Below the pieces are notes generated by a model that was given only the letters and a program-made list of their open reading frames with translations, had not been told where the DNA came from and made no database searches. Both the position numbers and the translations under genes were made by a program. Positions 1 to 13,099 of a DNA stretch of 64,000 nucleotides are shown here, one piece after another; position 1 is the first letter of the stretch; each line of letters begins with the position of its first letter. The stretch spans positions 2,218,001 to 2,282,000 of the forward strand of contig OY744520.1 of assembly GCA_963556195.1 (NCBI GenBank), written 5' to 3'. Source of the DNA: Sepiola atlantica (Eukaryota; Mollusca; Cephalopoda; Sepiida; Sepiolidae).

Positions 1-300
1 TGTCTCAAAGTATTTAACGGTGAGGGAATTCTTACCAAAGAATTTAATCGATTTCGACAATGTTTTTTTTTATTTAGTAACTTATAAAAACAATGTAAAT
101 GTTTTTTTTTGTTATTGTATGAAGTAACACTTTCGCAGTAGGTAACAGTGAATTTTAAAACGAAAATATATAAATTTCATGAATAGTCACTGATTTATTT
201 ATTGTATGATTGAAAAGTTTCTCAAAATAGTCAACAGTGAATTTTTTTATTGTATGAAATAAAATTCTATTAGAAGAGTCAATAGTGATCGTTGAAAACG
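1..300. repeat. Degenerate short-period repeat at window start
   Basis: Phrases such as TTATTGTATGA and GTCAACAGTGAATTTT recur three or four times at irregular spacing of roughly 50-100 bp (near 110, 200 and 240 for the first phrase). This looks like a decayed minisatellite cut by the window edge. No coding potential is seen. The period is approximate because units differ in length. Confidence 0.4.
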
Positions 301-720
301 AATGTTTAGAATTTTAAATTTAACATTCAGTCTGGCACTCGGTGGAATGAATGGAAGTCTTCCAAGTTATGTTTGAAATACAGAAGTATCCTTATTTAAA
401 AGTCAAGGATCTGTTCTTTTGAATTGTTTTTCTTCTCATAGTCGGTAACTGAAATCCCATTTGTAAAAAGTATATGCTTATTTTATTAACGATTTGAAAA
501 AAAACAGTTCGGTTCAAATAGTGTAGAAGTCACATGTTTGTTTTTAAAGTAAGTGATAGGTATAATTATTGGTATATATTGCGTATTGAGTTGTATGTTT
601 CGTAACATAATGAAAACTTAAATGTTGTTATCTTATATTTTAGAGTTGAATTTCTTAAATTTTTTGTATTATGTAATCGGTGTTCGGTACGTGAAATAAA
701 GAAAAGAAAGTGAACAATAC

Positions 721-840
721 GTGTAAACTGAGTTTCACCCCCCTGCAGAAACATAAAAGTTATTTCGAATATTGTTTAGTGTGTAAACTGAGGTCCCCCC
801 CCCCCGGCAGAAACATAAAAGTTATTTGGAATATTTTTAG
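721..840. repeat. Two-unit 60-bp tandem duplication
   Basis: Positions 721-780 and 781-840 are the same 60-bp unit. Both start GTGTAAACTGAG and contain a C-run followed by GCAGAAACATAAAAGTTATTT. They differ mainly in the C-run (6 C against about 11) and a few substitutions, so this is a local duplication with a slippery homopolymer inside. Confidence 0.85.
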
Positions 841-1763
841 TATGTAATATAATATGTAACTTGTTACTAATGTAAACTGATCTGATTGAGGCTTGCGAAG
901 AGTAAACTAATGGAAAAGTAAGTAATACATATGAAATCGAAAAATAAATGCTGTACTTTCTGTCAGAAGTGTACTAATGTATTTATTAGCACAGTGAAGG
1001 TGAATAAATCGTCGTGTTTGCGATTGTCATTGTGTTCAGTTTAATGTAATCTGTTATTCGCTAACGTGAAAATGTTACGTAGCAAGAATAATGGAATGTC
1101 AATCGCTTAATCGGTTTTTTTTCTGAACATAGTACGTTAGTATTGTAGCAGCAATTTTAATTAGTGAAGTAGATGAATGTATAACAGAAATAGCAGAACA
1201 GGAACGGTATATTACCTGAAGAAAAGTTTGATCGGTAAGGAGAATCGGTATAATTGTTTAAGGGTAGTGAATCTGGTAGGCGTTTCGTGATCTGTAGTTG
1301 CTGGTTGAGGCTTAGAGTAGAAGCGTTACATCTTTTTTGGCGGAAGTGACGTAGTCAGATGTATTGAAGGGAGCGTCTGTTATATTTTCTGTGCAACGTA
1401 TGCTACTGTGTGGTGAGGTGAAGGAATATTTAACGTAAATAATAAGGTGTAAATTGTGTGAAAGTATCCGTTGTGTATTTGTTCCTGGTGTAGACTGGTA
1501 GCGTGGGAGGAGTAACATGTTAGAGAGAAATGTTCTTGCTACTACCTGCATGGTGTCTGTTTTGGGGAGAGTGACTGAGTGAGGAACGAAAGTAATAATT
1601 TGCCCGAGGTGGATGTAAGAGTCTAGAGTTTACTAAGAACACGCTCGAGCGAATAAGCTTGATGCTGTAGTGATTGTAGTGACCTATTAATTTCGAGTTT
1701 ATTTTCCTATTCGACGCGAAGGTAAAGGGGAAAAAACGTCTCTACTTTATATATAAGATTAAT
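841..1763. other. No gene recognised
   Basis: AT-rich sequence with frequent stops in all frames. I see no domain, splice-flanked exon, RNA gene or clear repeat here. Confidence 0.5.
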
Positions 1764-1764
1764 A

Positions 1765-1797
<33 letters not shown>

Positions 1798-1805
1798 ATA
1801 TATAC
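1764..1805. repeat. (AT)n microsatellite
   Basis: A run of AT dinucleotides with TATG interruptions, followed by a purine-rich GAGAAAGAGA stretch to about 1,860. Confidence 0.9.
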
Positions 1806-1859
1806 AGAGAAAAGAGAACAAGAGAAAGAGAAAGTAAGAAGGGATAGATAGCGAAAGAG

Positions 1860-4800
1860 AAGCACGCTTCATCTTTCTATCCAATCGTGCTCGAATACAT
1901 TGTAGAGGTTAATTTCTGTTAAAACGTTACTTAAAATCACAAGATTTGCTGATTAAATTTCATGAAAGAGTGAGTCAGGTGTAATTCTCGTAGTCGCATG
2001 CACGCGGAAAGCCGTGCGGAATGGCATATTTACTTACCTCCCCACGAAGGCAGAGTGAGACACAAGGTCGGTTTTTAATGTGCGGTATTTCAGCTCTCAT
2101 AAAATATCAATATAGCTTAAGACAAAAAATATATCAGTATAAAATCATTTCTGAATATAGAATTGTTATATTTTACTGTAGGTGCGTCTTTATTGTATGG
2201 CCTATCTGTTTATCTCACAATGCATATCAGCAATTCACTGCGGATGTTCGCATGCGACCATCGTCGACATCGTTCAGATAAAGAAATAAGAATTAAATGA
2301 TCCTAGTAATTTGTGATGCAACAGAATAGGCCGGTTCTGATGGTTGTAGAACTAAATAAATTAATAATATAAATATTTAATGTAAACTATTTTATCGTTG
2401 AACGTGTAGATTGAATGGATGTATCTACAGAATACTCGTTCACTTTTATATCTGACTCGTACCGTCTCACACGTGTAGCTGTTCTTGATAGTACTTACTC
2501 CTTTTTCTGTGGGGAAAAACGGTCTGATTGGCCGAAATCTTTATGATGCGTACAGAAAATGTCTAATTATTTGCAACTATAGGTTGAATGTTCAGCATTA
2601 ACTGATTTGTTTCATAGGAAAAGAAAATCCAGTCCACTACTCACACACACAAATAATATAACTAATAACATTCTTACTTACACCAGAACGAAAAAAAACT
2701 CGAAGAACCGAAAAAGTAAAACATAATCGAATCGGACATTGTCTGTCTTTTGTTAATTATAACTTCTCCACATGAAATTGAGTCAAATGTCCAACATCAC
2801 TGTCGCCATTAGTTTGAGGATTTCTTCTTTTTTTCTCTGCTTTTTAAAATCTTTTTTTGTTTTCTGTTCTTTTTCTCCTGGACAGAAAAAACGGTTATAT
2901 TAACACTAACAAGAAAAAGCCCAGAAAAGAAAACAAAAACATTTTGTGTAGTTTTATATATAATGAAGATACTTGTAACTGTATTTCAAAATGTTATTTT
3001 AAATAAATATGGAAATAATACCGGCAATTATATATGTATCAGTGCAATTAAATATAATGGCTTTTGTAATTCAAGATCCCATTTCTTTTTAAAATGTGAC
3101 ACAGACATATCTTACACAATAAAGTGTGTGAGAAATACGAAAAGCTTCGATTGGTCGAGCCAGATTACGTGTTGTGGGGCAACACCATTTTTAAATAGTC
3201 AACACTTTAGTTAAACAGTTGATGTTTACTCACAGTTGACTGTAGTATTCGTGGGAAGCCCTCACTTGGATTGCCAAGATTAGGAAAGAACAATTAAAAG
3301 GACCTAAGAATGTGTGACGCTACTGGGGTACCAGAGTTATCTCATTAGTGGAGACGTTTATTTTTTCAGGTCAGTTATCCCACATGGATTTAGATCCGAT
3401 GAACTATTAATAAACACACCTTTATAACTGTCTTAATAACGTACTCAGAGAATTAATTTAAATTCTCTACTCACACGATGCTAATCTTGATAAAGTAGAA
3501 TATAAACTACGGTGATGTTTTACAAAATTAAATACATTAATATCATAAATATTAAAAGTTATCCATAATAATATATTCATCCCAATATATGCGGGTCGAG
3601 CACTACGAGGTAGAATAAGGTTCACTTGAGGATCAAGGTTTCAGATAAAACAACCGCCACTTTAACTGAGACAGAATACCCCACAATATTGTAATGTGTT
3701 TTCCTGAACATCATAGCTAGCAACATTTACAAAATATTAATCACAACCTAGGATTTACATGTATCCGAATCCTACATATTAATTAACGGAGTGTGCAAAA
3801 ACACACAAGCAACGCCCCCAAAATACCCTACTAAAAAGGCGATTAAACTTTCGTGCAGCGGGAATTAAACAAAAAGCGAAAATAGCGATCCAGTGATTTG
3901 CTAAAAAATACGTTCGCACGCTAGAAATCATTTTTGGCACTCAAAAGTAAATCGACTTTTTTGATCTGATCGCCAGATATACAATGATCAGACTTTCAAC
4001 ATTTCAGACAGTAAATCCAGTGATAAGACAAGCCAACACACTACATTACGTTTTACTTTCCCTGGCTCTATTGTAAGGGAATAAAAAAAAATGAATATTT
4101 CCAACTTATTTACTTACTAACGAAATACACTTTGTCACGCACATACACACACACTGCTAGACGCATAGATACACTGCTAGAAAACAAACATAGACGTTCA
4201 ACACGATAATATACAACTTTTCTAATAAATTTAAAATACATTTCACTCATCTGTACATTTGTACATACATATGAATATTTTGTGTTCGTAAAGAATGTTT
4301 TTCTTCCCCGATTCAACATTCAACGTTTCATCCATTTTCAACATTTTTACTATCAGCATTGGTTTTACTACATTTAAACAAACGGCCATCATATAAACAA
4401 TATCTAAGCCAAAATCCATACTACAACAGTACTTTTCAGAAGTTCTATAAAGGATTAACATAGGAAACACCGTCTGTCTTTCACATATATTTGTTTGCAT
4501 GGAAACGATTATAAAAAGACGCAAACAAATTGCTGAAAATAATACTCAAATCAGCGATGCCTATCTATAAAAGCATATTCTTGAATGTTATATAACAAGT
4601 CGATCCTATCTTTAAGATCCGTAGATAAATCTGATTACGAAAAGAATTAAAAATGCAGATCCATGTGTATGACTATTCTTAAATATAAACCTAGGAAAGT
4701 ACAGGATAAGTGGAATTCACTCTTAAAATATTGAAGCTGGAATTGAGATTTGAAAAATTAAATGTACACTTAATCACACTTAATCACACTTAATCACAAG

Positions 4801-6830
4801 GTTGCTAAAATGTAATTTTTTTCTTAACTCTTTCTTAGATATTGGTATTTTGATTAACACAAAAGGACATAAAATACACAAATATTTTTTCGTTACTTAT
4901 ACAGTAGATTTTATCTAAATAGTCACCTCTAGTAAACAAGAAAGGGATGACGTAGGCAAATTAACAAGTTAGGTTAACTGATTTTTGACTTAATTTAATG
5001 ACTCAAAGATTAAGTAACTTAATCACAAAACTTTTATCATTTGATAACTAAATTACAAAACAAACATTTTTTAAATAAAGTTAGAAATTTATTTTGAAAA
5101 TTATTAAATTAAAAAAAAATCTATTTGTTACTTGGAAGAAATGTTCTCACAATGGCTAAAAAACAGGAATTCAGAAAAATGTGAAGTTTCAAGAAATCTA
5201 TTTTATCCAATCGTTTGAAATATACATTTCTCTTTTCTGGAACTATTTCACAGATTTTAAGACCTTGAATAAGAAAAAGGTTACGTACGTTTTACTAAAA
5301 ATTAAATAATTATCAAAAAAATTTCCGTGCGATAAAAAATATCCGAGCAATGAGAATAGCAACAGTTAGTTTGCCGACAAAAAACTATGTAGTGAATATC
5401 ATAATCGCTATACTATGTCATTTACTTAATGTAACCGTTACATTTTTGGGTTGTCACCAGGACTTAAGGTTATTGATATAGTTAATTGATTTTTTACCCC
5501 CCCCCCCCAGATAAAACAACACAATTCATATCCGTTTGTAAAAAGATATGGTTATTTGCTCTTAAAATGCTATCCCGATAACGATCGGAGAGAAATGGGT
5601 GATAATTCTACGTTAAACGTATATGCATATCTAAATTCTGAAATAATTGTTTTTCTTTCCCAGCACGTAATCGCCTAAAAATAGAATAATCACATTTTTC
5701 GTTATGGGGAGGGGGTGGCTGAGTGTATCTATGTACAAATTTATCAACACTTATTTAAATATAAAATGTTCAAATATTCTTTAAAGCCTTCCAGTACGAT
5801 ATAAAAATTAATATGTATACTGTAGAAAATAGTATTTATTTAGCGCAATAATTATATAAATATCTTTTTGAAATTTTTCACAAAATGAATATATCAAAAC
5901 CCTACAGTTTCAATTTCATGGGGAACATCTTTGCTTTCACCGGTGAGAAAACAATACGAAACTAATAGAAAAAAGATACAAATATTTGGGGGTTAACATC
6001 TTCAGTAAGTAAATATCTTCAATATAGCCAATTTTTCTTCATTTTCTTCATTAATAAAGATAATTTTCAATTTGGCATTTTTGGGGCTTTCTTTCATCTA
6101 AAGGTGTGGCTTCAGTTTTCAGTTTGGCCTTTTTTGGCCTTTTTTCCTGAGAAATTTAGCTTCAAAAGTCAATTATCACTTTTATTCTACTAAAAGTCAC
6201 ACAACCCTGTTTCTCTTACACTAATCTGTTTAATACTACATATTTAGAATCAGCTCATTGAGTTCTATCTTTTTATGGTTCCATCTTTAAATTATATTAT
6301 TATTATATCACCATGAGGAGATTTACTCAATTTGCATTTTTGTCAATTTAAGCTACTCAACCCTTCCATATCTTAAGCACCTTTCGAGATATCTATATTT
6401 TTAAGTTGCTTTGCGGTTTGCTACATGTTGGGCTAAAAATATTTATTTTAAATAAAAAACGTTATGGTTATTCAAAGTAAATGATGGTAGCGTTATCTTA
6501 CACGCTGATGACCACACATATTTTGAATAACTTTTTTTCTACTTGACCACATTTTAATTTCTTTATGTTCGAAAAAGGATTGGGACAGGTCAATTATAGT
6601 GCAAAATAACGCATCAAGTTTGGATGTAAACTGAATTAATGACAAGCCCAAGAATTGGTCACGGGTGTGAATGATATATCGCTGTACAAAACTCAAAAAT
6701 GAGAAAATTGATAAAATGTCAATACTACACATCACATATGAAGAACTTGAAGAAATGTCAATAGAATACAGTTATAAAGCAACAATAAAAATAACGATTT
6801 TTAATTAATTGTTCTTATTGTATTTTTGTA
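1860..6830. other. Long AT-rich stretch without a recognisable gene
   Basis: About 5 kb with only short open frames (none above 93 residues) that have no recognisable composition or motif. It holds homopolymers (a C-run near 5,499-5,508), a small 10-bp tandem (4,766-4,798) and a phrase near 2,395-2,440 resembling part of the repeat that is tandemly amplified at 50 kb. No exon or RNA gene can be supported. Confidence 0.5.
4766..4798. repeat. 10-bp tandem repeat, three units
   Basis: The decamer ACACTTAATC is repeated three times in perfect register, followed by ACAAG. It is too small to class further. Confidence 0.8.
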
Positions 6831-6839
6831 ATATTACAA

Positions 6840-7690
6840 TTACTCTGAGGCTTTTATAATATTCTTGGGCACATAAAACGTTAGATCAATTGTGGTTTTG
6901 GTTTTCACGGTAAACAATCGTCACGTTTATGTACTGTACGTATACACGCTGAGGTCAAAACTCACGACTCCAAATCTCTGAAAACAAGGTGTTTAACCAA
7001 ACCGACATGATCTAATTTGCATATCAGTAACAAGAGTTCACGTTCCTTTGCGAGACCTTCCAGCATATAATAAGGCGCCACCGCAATTTTTATTTTATTT
7101 TTTCGGCCGTAACCGGACATTACATGTTACACAAGCACATCAAGAAATTTGAGGTAAGTCCATTACACACTCTTTTTACTTGCTAGAAGTAGCAACAAGG
7201 ACTTTTATAACATAAACATTTTAAATATGTTTCTAGACTGACTAGAGGCCAGGATAACGCAACATATGTATTATGTGGCGGCCATATTTTAATAAAACAG
7301 TGTCGGGAATGAAAGTATCAGTGTAATTACTCACATTGATATTTCGTCGTTGATTCACAAAATATCTAATTTTGAAAATCTTTATGTGAAAATACATAAT
7401 TAACCGGACTTTTATAAAGTGGTGACAGTGATAATCTCAGTTCGATGTCTGTTTGAGAGAATTATTATAGTTGCAAGTTGTTAAGCTACAGTAGATTACA
7501 TAGTTTAATTCAATAACTAATTCTTACCATTCGGACATATTTTACACGTGGCAAAAGGAAACGACCTGGGTCTGATATACTAGTGATAATCACACGCGAG
7601 CATGGCAGTCTGAGATGTTGTTGCCTGTGTTAGTCAACAAGAGTAAACTTGGTAGTAGTAGGATTATTATTCTTCTCACTATAGTTTCTC
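6840..7690. repeat. Dispersed repeat X, copy 1
   Basis: About 850 bp that aligns by eye, with gaps, to 10,460-11,008. Shared phrases include CAGTGATAATCTCAGTTC against CAGAGATAATCTCAGTTC, AGTTGCAAGTTG, GGTCTGATATA.TAGTGAT and ACACGCG.GC. Both copies end in ATTATTATT. No terminal repeats or protein are seen. It may be an old non-coding transposon or a retroelement UTR. This copy carries extra sequence near 6,930-7,230 not seen in copy 2. Confidence 0.65.
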
Positions 7691-8940
7691 ATACGAGTTA
7701 TTCTCAATGATTTCTCACTTACAACAGCAGGTGGAATCTGAGTAACAACTGTGAACCTATCGTGACTCGGAAAGTCAGTTAGTGATGAATTCTGGATGAC
7801 TCAACACTAAATATAGTATTATTCCACGGGGTTCAGAGGCATTTCGACTCGTTTACCTATAAATCGTTGAACGCTCGTGCATTGTTTAAAGATCCGCAGA
7901 ATTTTGGTGTTGAGAAACTAACCGTCAACAACAGAAAAAATAGTTATTTGAACACAGGTGTATTACAATAATGAAAAGGAAAAGTTTGGTTAGGGAAACG
8001 TTAACTTAGGAATTTGTGCAATGTTCCATTTAGAGTACGTTGAAATTTGCTTCGTGTATTTGTCCCTTAGAAGGGTCGAATTTGGAAAATAATATTTCTT
8101 GGTCTTTTGAATGTCTGTCTTTGATCGGTCATCGACTTCGTTCTTCTCTCAGCTGGTCCTCTAACTTCTTCTCCATGTGTTAGTCTTCGTTTATTGTGAC
8201 ATTTTACGTCAGGCAATCATAATTCGTTTCGCATTTGCCGCTTTTATATGGTTAGTTGTGCAATGTAAGATGTTCATTTTACCAGAAAAGAATGCCCTTA
8301 ATATGTTACTGACTCTTATTTCAAAATTAGTACGCCCAACTAATTCATCAAATATAGAAAGTGTATACCCGATATCTTTTCAATTTTACCCATTCCCTGA
8401 TTTACTGACTTAACATTTTCAAATCATAACAACAATTTATTATGAAAATGATATCTTCACTAATCTGTTAAAATCAAACATAATTTTCCATCATTGGGGA
8501 TTCTAACCTTAAAAGCATAGACAATTCATCTTTAACTCAACAACCAAATCTCCAAAACTACGATGTACTCATGACCTTTTTCACTAATCATTTACGTTGA
8601 AAACACTGACTGAGACGCCAATATAAAATATGACATCTTAAATAAAATCTGTTGTGAAATAATATTTGGCTTAAGATAATGTTTGGTGATATTTTAAGCG
8701 CACACACCAATTTTCTTTTAATTATTTATTTCATTTGTATTAATTAATAAATTTTGAACCAAACAAGTCATCATCGTGTCACATACTTCCCCTATCAATC
8801 CTCTCATTTACCATACACGATAATGATAGATTTGAACATCTTTTGAATTGGTGTTCCAATATATCCACCTTACTCATAAGTGATGTGTAAGTTAGAGACA
8901 ATGAAGAGTTGCCCATTATTAGTTTCTATTTGGTGTTCTA
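7691..8940. other. No gene recognised
   Basis: AT-rich sequence with short open frames only. The 78-codon frame at 8,177-8,413 is hydrophobic and has no recognisable domain. Confidence 0.45.
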
Positions 8941-8944
8941 TGTC

Positions 8945-9330
8945 TAGAATTCTGTACATTGAGTTATCAGTCTAGGATACGTCCGACAGAGGGTGGCTCG
9001 TTTTGGCCTCTTCTGGTCCTGCCCTGTCTAGTTGAGGTATTTGTTCGATGCGGCCCTATGTGGTCAACTTCAGGCTTTATTTTCTCTCTTTTAGAAGGGG
9101 TTGGTTTCTGGCCAATAGTCTGAGGCGCCCTTACATAAAATGCCGACGGGCCTTCTAAGGCATTTTTGCAGGGCTAGAGCGCACCACCATTTGTGCGCTG
9201 GCTTAAAATCATCACCATTCGGTCTTGTGCTACATGTTCTCGCGGTTGGAGAAAGGTAAATTCGTTCTCTTTTGTCTGAAAATCTAGTGGAGGGAAGGTC
9301 TAGTGAGCCATGGAATGTATAGACTCCATA
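8945..9330. repeat. GC-richer block, probable old transposon fragment
   Basis: The base composition rises visibly against the flanks (for example GCCGACGGGCCTTC and GGGCTAGAGCGCACC). Retroelement relics elsewhere in the window show the same rise. No reading frame longer than a few tens of codons is intact and I cannot name a family. Confidence 0.3.
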
Positions 9331-9419
9331 GAGTGAACAAGTAAGGTTTTACCTTATACAATATGTACTTTTTTGGTTTAACTAGAATTTTTGTTACTGC
9401 TGTCTGACAGTTTTCCCCA

Positions 9420-9650
9420 TCATGAGAGAGGCATGCCTCTTTCCACTGCTTTGGTTTTACTATGGTCAGACCTATACAGTCCTTTCTTACTCTTTTCTCC
9501 CGCCATAGGGTCTTTAGATTTAACCACCAGTTTTCTTTCGTGGATTAGGTTTCGGTAGTCTTTCAAATTTAGAGGGTGTTTGTTTCCATTCTGTTTTTGT
9601 AGAAGTCGATTTAATGCAGCAATAAACAGCAATTGATTGAAGTAACTCAA
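9420..9650 (-). other. Hydrophilic open frame of unknown origin
   Basis: An open frame of 76 codons on the minus strand, rich in Lys, Arg and Asn (for example LKDYRNLIHERK) and next to the GC-richer block just before it. I recognise no domain. It may be a piece of a retrotransposon ORF, a host exon or chance. There is no supporting start context, splice-site pair or second copy in the window. Confidence 0.2.
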
Positions 9651-9659
9651 CTTTGTCTA

Positions 9660-10450
9660 TAAAGTAAATGTCGATCTTACAACAAGCTTGATTACCAAGT
9701 GCTATATTTACTCCCTTTACCTTTAATTGATTCCGGTGACTTTTTTGTTTGACGAGTTCTTTTTACACCAATTTACACTCAATAATATCGACCGATTGGG
9801 CGATATATATCCTCAATGACGTTTTCATTTTCCCACGTAAATGGGTGAGTGGATTATGCTCTGCCAATTAGCTATAGTCACAGTCAAATCTAAATTTTTC
9901 AACTGTTCAGTGCCAGTCTTTAACTGCTCAGAAACTCTTGTCGTGGGTGAGATTTATGAGCTAGTATCGATATGTGACTTCATCTGTTTTCCTCTTATGT
10001 CTACTCCACACACGATGTCTGAGCCCTGATTAAATAAATTGTATCTCTGAGCTTTTTTCCTGTTATGAGTTATAATTACCTGTCGGTTTTGTCTGGGGTT
10101 TGCCCGTTTCAGGTCGCTTATGCCACCTTACTGACACCCATGAACTCTTGTTTTTTAATATCCGCTTTTTAAAGAATTTCATATGATTATATTTTAATAT
10201 TTTTTCTAAACATTCGATCAACTTTAAATCAATCTGGTGGCATTGGATTGATTTTCAGAGTATTCTGTAATGCTAAGAATTTCCCTTACAACACTGATGT
10301 CTATCTTTGACTAATGTATAGCAAGTACGTTCTATGTATAAACTACACACGAGAATATTTTTCTTACTTCATAAACACAGCTAAAAGAATTTTACAAGCG
10401 TGTGTTATATGTTACATGTTATATGTCAAAAATTAAGACAATAGTTTTTC
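9660..10450. other. No gene recognised
   Basis: Ordinary AT-rich sequence with short open frames that carry no recognisable motif. Confidence 0.45.
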
Positions 10451-10459
10451 ATTAACTGT

Positions 10460-11008
10460 TCTCGCTGTGTTTCTATCATATTAAGAATTACCTTGAAGCT
10501 TTTACTATATTCTTTGGTCCATAAAAGATTGGATTAGCATATTTAATTATGTTTCGAGTCCGGCGAAAAGTCAAGCAAGCACACAAAACGTTATTTGTGG
10601 CGACCATTTTCAGAATAAAAAATGGCGGACGTGCAGATATCAATGTAATTACCAACATTGACATTTGGATTCGGTGTGCGTCGAGGATTCTAAAAATGTA
10701 TAATTTTATGAATCTTTATACAAAAATACACAGTGAATCAAACTAAAGCCATAATTCTATTAAATGGTAACAGAGATAATCTCAGTTCCGTGTCTGAAAA
10801 CGTGAGAGAATTCTTGTAGTTGCAAGTTGGTCTGCTACACAAGATTACACAGTTTCGTTCAATAACTGATTTGTAAATATGTTGCACATGACATCATGAC
10901 ACGAAACGACTTTGGTCTGATATAATAGTGATACACACGCGGGCGTCATAGTCTGAGATCTTGTAATGTGCAGCACTCAACAAGATTGAACGTGGTGTGG
11001 CGGCAGGA
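10460..11008. repeat. Dispersed repeat X, copy 2
   Basis: This is the diverged second copy of the element at 6,840-7,690, in the same orientation about 3.5 kb downstream. It keeps the block from GAGATAATCTCAGTTC to the terminal ATTATT and lacks the middle part of copy 1. Its right end runs directly into the (ATT)n tract at 11,009. Confidence 0.65.
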
Positions 11009-11010
11009 TA

Positions 11011-11061
<51 letters not shown>

Positions 11062-11490
11062 TAAATTTTATTGCTAATAATTCTCACACGATGTATCGAG
11101 AATAATAATTCACTGAAAAACAGGTCGTTTTCCCTGGAGTCTGAGAGACAACACGTCTCCCCAGATTTCCATCATTTTCCGTTGTCTTGAATAACCGTTA
11201 TCAGTCAATGTTCCTTCTTGTTGAATATATTGCTGATACCGGCTGTTGGTTTTTCTTTGGAACCTAATTTGCATTCATCTTCCAATGATTCCTATACAGT
11301 CCGGATCCATTCAGTTAAGGTCTGGATTCAACTCTTCCTCCTCGGTCATTGCCTCCTTCCTGGCACTAGATGAACATTTCTGTGGCATTAACTTATTTTG
11401 GTGTGATTGTCTTTCTGTGTATAGCGGGGCATGGGTAAAAGTATGTGATTTTCTTTAATCTGCTCTGGTAGTTTCACTTCTCTTGGTTTC
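11009..11490 (-). mobile_element. LINE 3-prime end with (ATT)n tail, copy 1 (family B)
   Basis: An (ATT)n tract at 11,009-11,061 is followed by CCTGGAGTCTGAGAGACAAC and TCTCCCCAGATTTCC. These phrases recur at 11,838, 44,313 and 48,998. Read on the minus strand, this is a retroelement 3-prime UTR ending in an (AAT)n tail. The orientation comes from the 48.9-49.5 kb copy, where pol-like coding lies on the far side. The boundary near 11,490 is approximate. Confidence 0.6.
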
Positions 11491-11820
11491 GTGCAATGCT
11501 GCTACTGTGCTTTTACCCATGTTTACACCGTGTCATTCTATTTGTGTTCCACCTGTCTGGTTTTGTATTCCATTTGGACCAGCTTGTTGCATTCACATAT
11601 AAATGTAGTTTACTATTTCGTTAATTTGTCTATAAAGTCTAGATTTTGTCCGTCGAAATTTTATGTAGTTCTGATCGTGATGTTTTTTGAAGCTATCAGT
11701 AGTCCTTCGTTTTCTGTATTCAAGTGTCCTTTACATAGTTATGTGGTTTCGAGCGCTGTATCTGTTTTATTTTTACTATTTACTAGGGATTTTCATGCAA
11801 GTAAATATAAGTGATTGCTC
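11491..11820. other. Pyrimidine-rich stretch, unassigned
   Basis: A 107-codon open frame on the plus strand (11,491-11,814) is rich in Phe, Leu, Ser and Cys because the DNA is T-rich. It has no signal or domain pattern I can defend. The stretch lies between two family B LINE ends and may be more of the same element. Confidence 0.3.
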
Positions 11821-11821
11821 A

Positions 11822-12120
11822 CTGTCAATAACCAGTTGTGTTCTCTGAAGTCTGAGTGACAAGTCTCCCCAGATTTCAAGCACTTTCACTCTCTTTCAAT
11901 AATCGGTGTAAATCATTTTGCTTTATCGCAACAGCCGTTAATCATTTATTTCTCGCTAGCAACTACCGTTGTTCTTCTCTTGCTATCGATTGGCAATGTG
12001 CGCACCCAGTGTTCCAGTATTGCCCTGGCCCATTTAGTGGAGGTTTAGTTGGCGCTCTCCGCCATCGGTCTTCCTATTCCCGTTGATTATTCGTGTGATA
12101 TCAGTCGAGGCTGATGTTAC
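11822..12120 (-). mobile_element. LINE 3-prime end, copy 2 (family B)
   Basis: It shares with the copies at 44.3 and 49.0 kb the ordered blocks TCTGAGTGACAAGTCTCCCC, ATCGCAACAGCC, a TTTCTCGCT-like block and AGTGGAGGTTTAGTT, then a CT-rich CTCGGTCTTC-like end. It lacks its own (ATT)n tail at the left edge. Confidence 0.6.
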
Positions 12121-12157
12121 TACATGCGTGTGTGTATGTTATTTTAGGAGGGGTCCG

Positions 12158-12160
<3 letters not shown>

Positions 12161-12222
<62 letters not shown>

Positions 12223-12420
12223 GATGATGATGTCTTAATTACTGGTGCGTACCAATAAAAACTCATTAGCAAAAACAGGTGGCCTTATGCTAGTGCGACC
12301 AAGTCTCCCCGATTATCATTATTATCCTCTTTTTTAGTACCATTGCAAATAACTTTGCTTTTTTTCAACAGTCGTTTCTATTGAATTCTCACTGATGACG
12401 GTCTATGGAATTTAGGTTTT
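12161..12420 (-). mobile_element. LINE 3-prime end with (ATT)n tail, copy 3 (family B, decayed)
   Basis: A 60-bp (ATT)n tract is followed by ATGATGATGATG and then by a shorter, decayed match to the family (CAAGTCTCCCCGATTATC). It is the third tail-anchored copy within 1.5 kb and has the same orientation. Confidence 0.5.
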
Positions 12421-12599
12421 AATTAGTCTTCGCGGAGTTTCAGTAGTCTTCGTGTCATTTAATTTGAAGCCTGAATGATACTTTTCCTTTTCAATCTTTC
12501 CATCCTCATAGTTTTCACAATCATTTTTTCTGGTGTACTCTGATGTTGTTCCAATCCGAAGTGCCCCTTTTGGGGAGCTTGATTTGCCACTCATTACAA

Positions 12600-13090
12600 A
12601 TAGGATTCCGAGGTATTCTTAATTTCCGCATTTATTAAATTATATGACTTATCGCTTGGTTAGCTCTCTATCTTCAGTTGGTGTGAGTTATTTACGTCGT
12701 TTAAATGCGTTTATTAGATAACAATATCTTGACCTTCTGTTAAGAAGTAATTCAAACTTTGATGGAATCTTAGTTGAAATAGACTGAATCGACGCATCTC
12801 ATTTTAGATGCGTCCAAGAATCTCTATTAGAAGCCTTGTGAATCATTTAGTTTTCCAACCTTGAGTTAACAAATATCATTTTCGTTTGCCATCACGCTAG
12901 AATATCAAATAACATTTACATTGATCAGTTAGGTTTAAGTGTGAAATATCATTTTCTTCGGTCTGTCACGCATCAATTTCAAATAGCATTTCCATCGCTA
13001 AACGTGTAAATTAATTTAACGACGTCTTAAACATTCTATCCGTTTGCCAATCTGTCACGTTTAAGTTTGAAATAGTTGGTACGATCCATT
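12600..13090. repeat. Decayed copies of the 49-bp satellite-related repeat
   Basis: Between about 12,850 and 13,090 phrases of the type CTGTCACG..TTTGAAATA and ATTTCCATCGCTAAACGTG recur three or four times at about 50-70 bp. The same phrases build the clean 49-bp array at 50,060-50,610, so this is an older, eroded relative. Confidence 0.5.
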
Positions 13091-13099
13091 ACTGAGTAC

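Noticed and set aside
6503..6530. CTGATGA at 6.5 kb as hammerhead
   Set aside because: No GAAA block with an intervening stem follows. The CTGATGA sites at 12.39, 24.89, 49.07, 51.63 and 53.51 kb fail in the same way.
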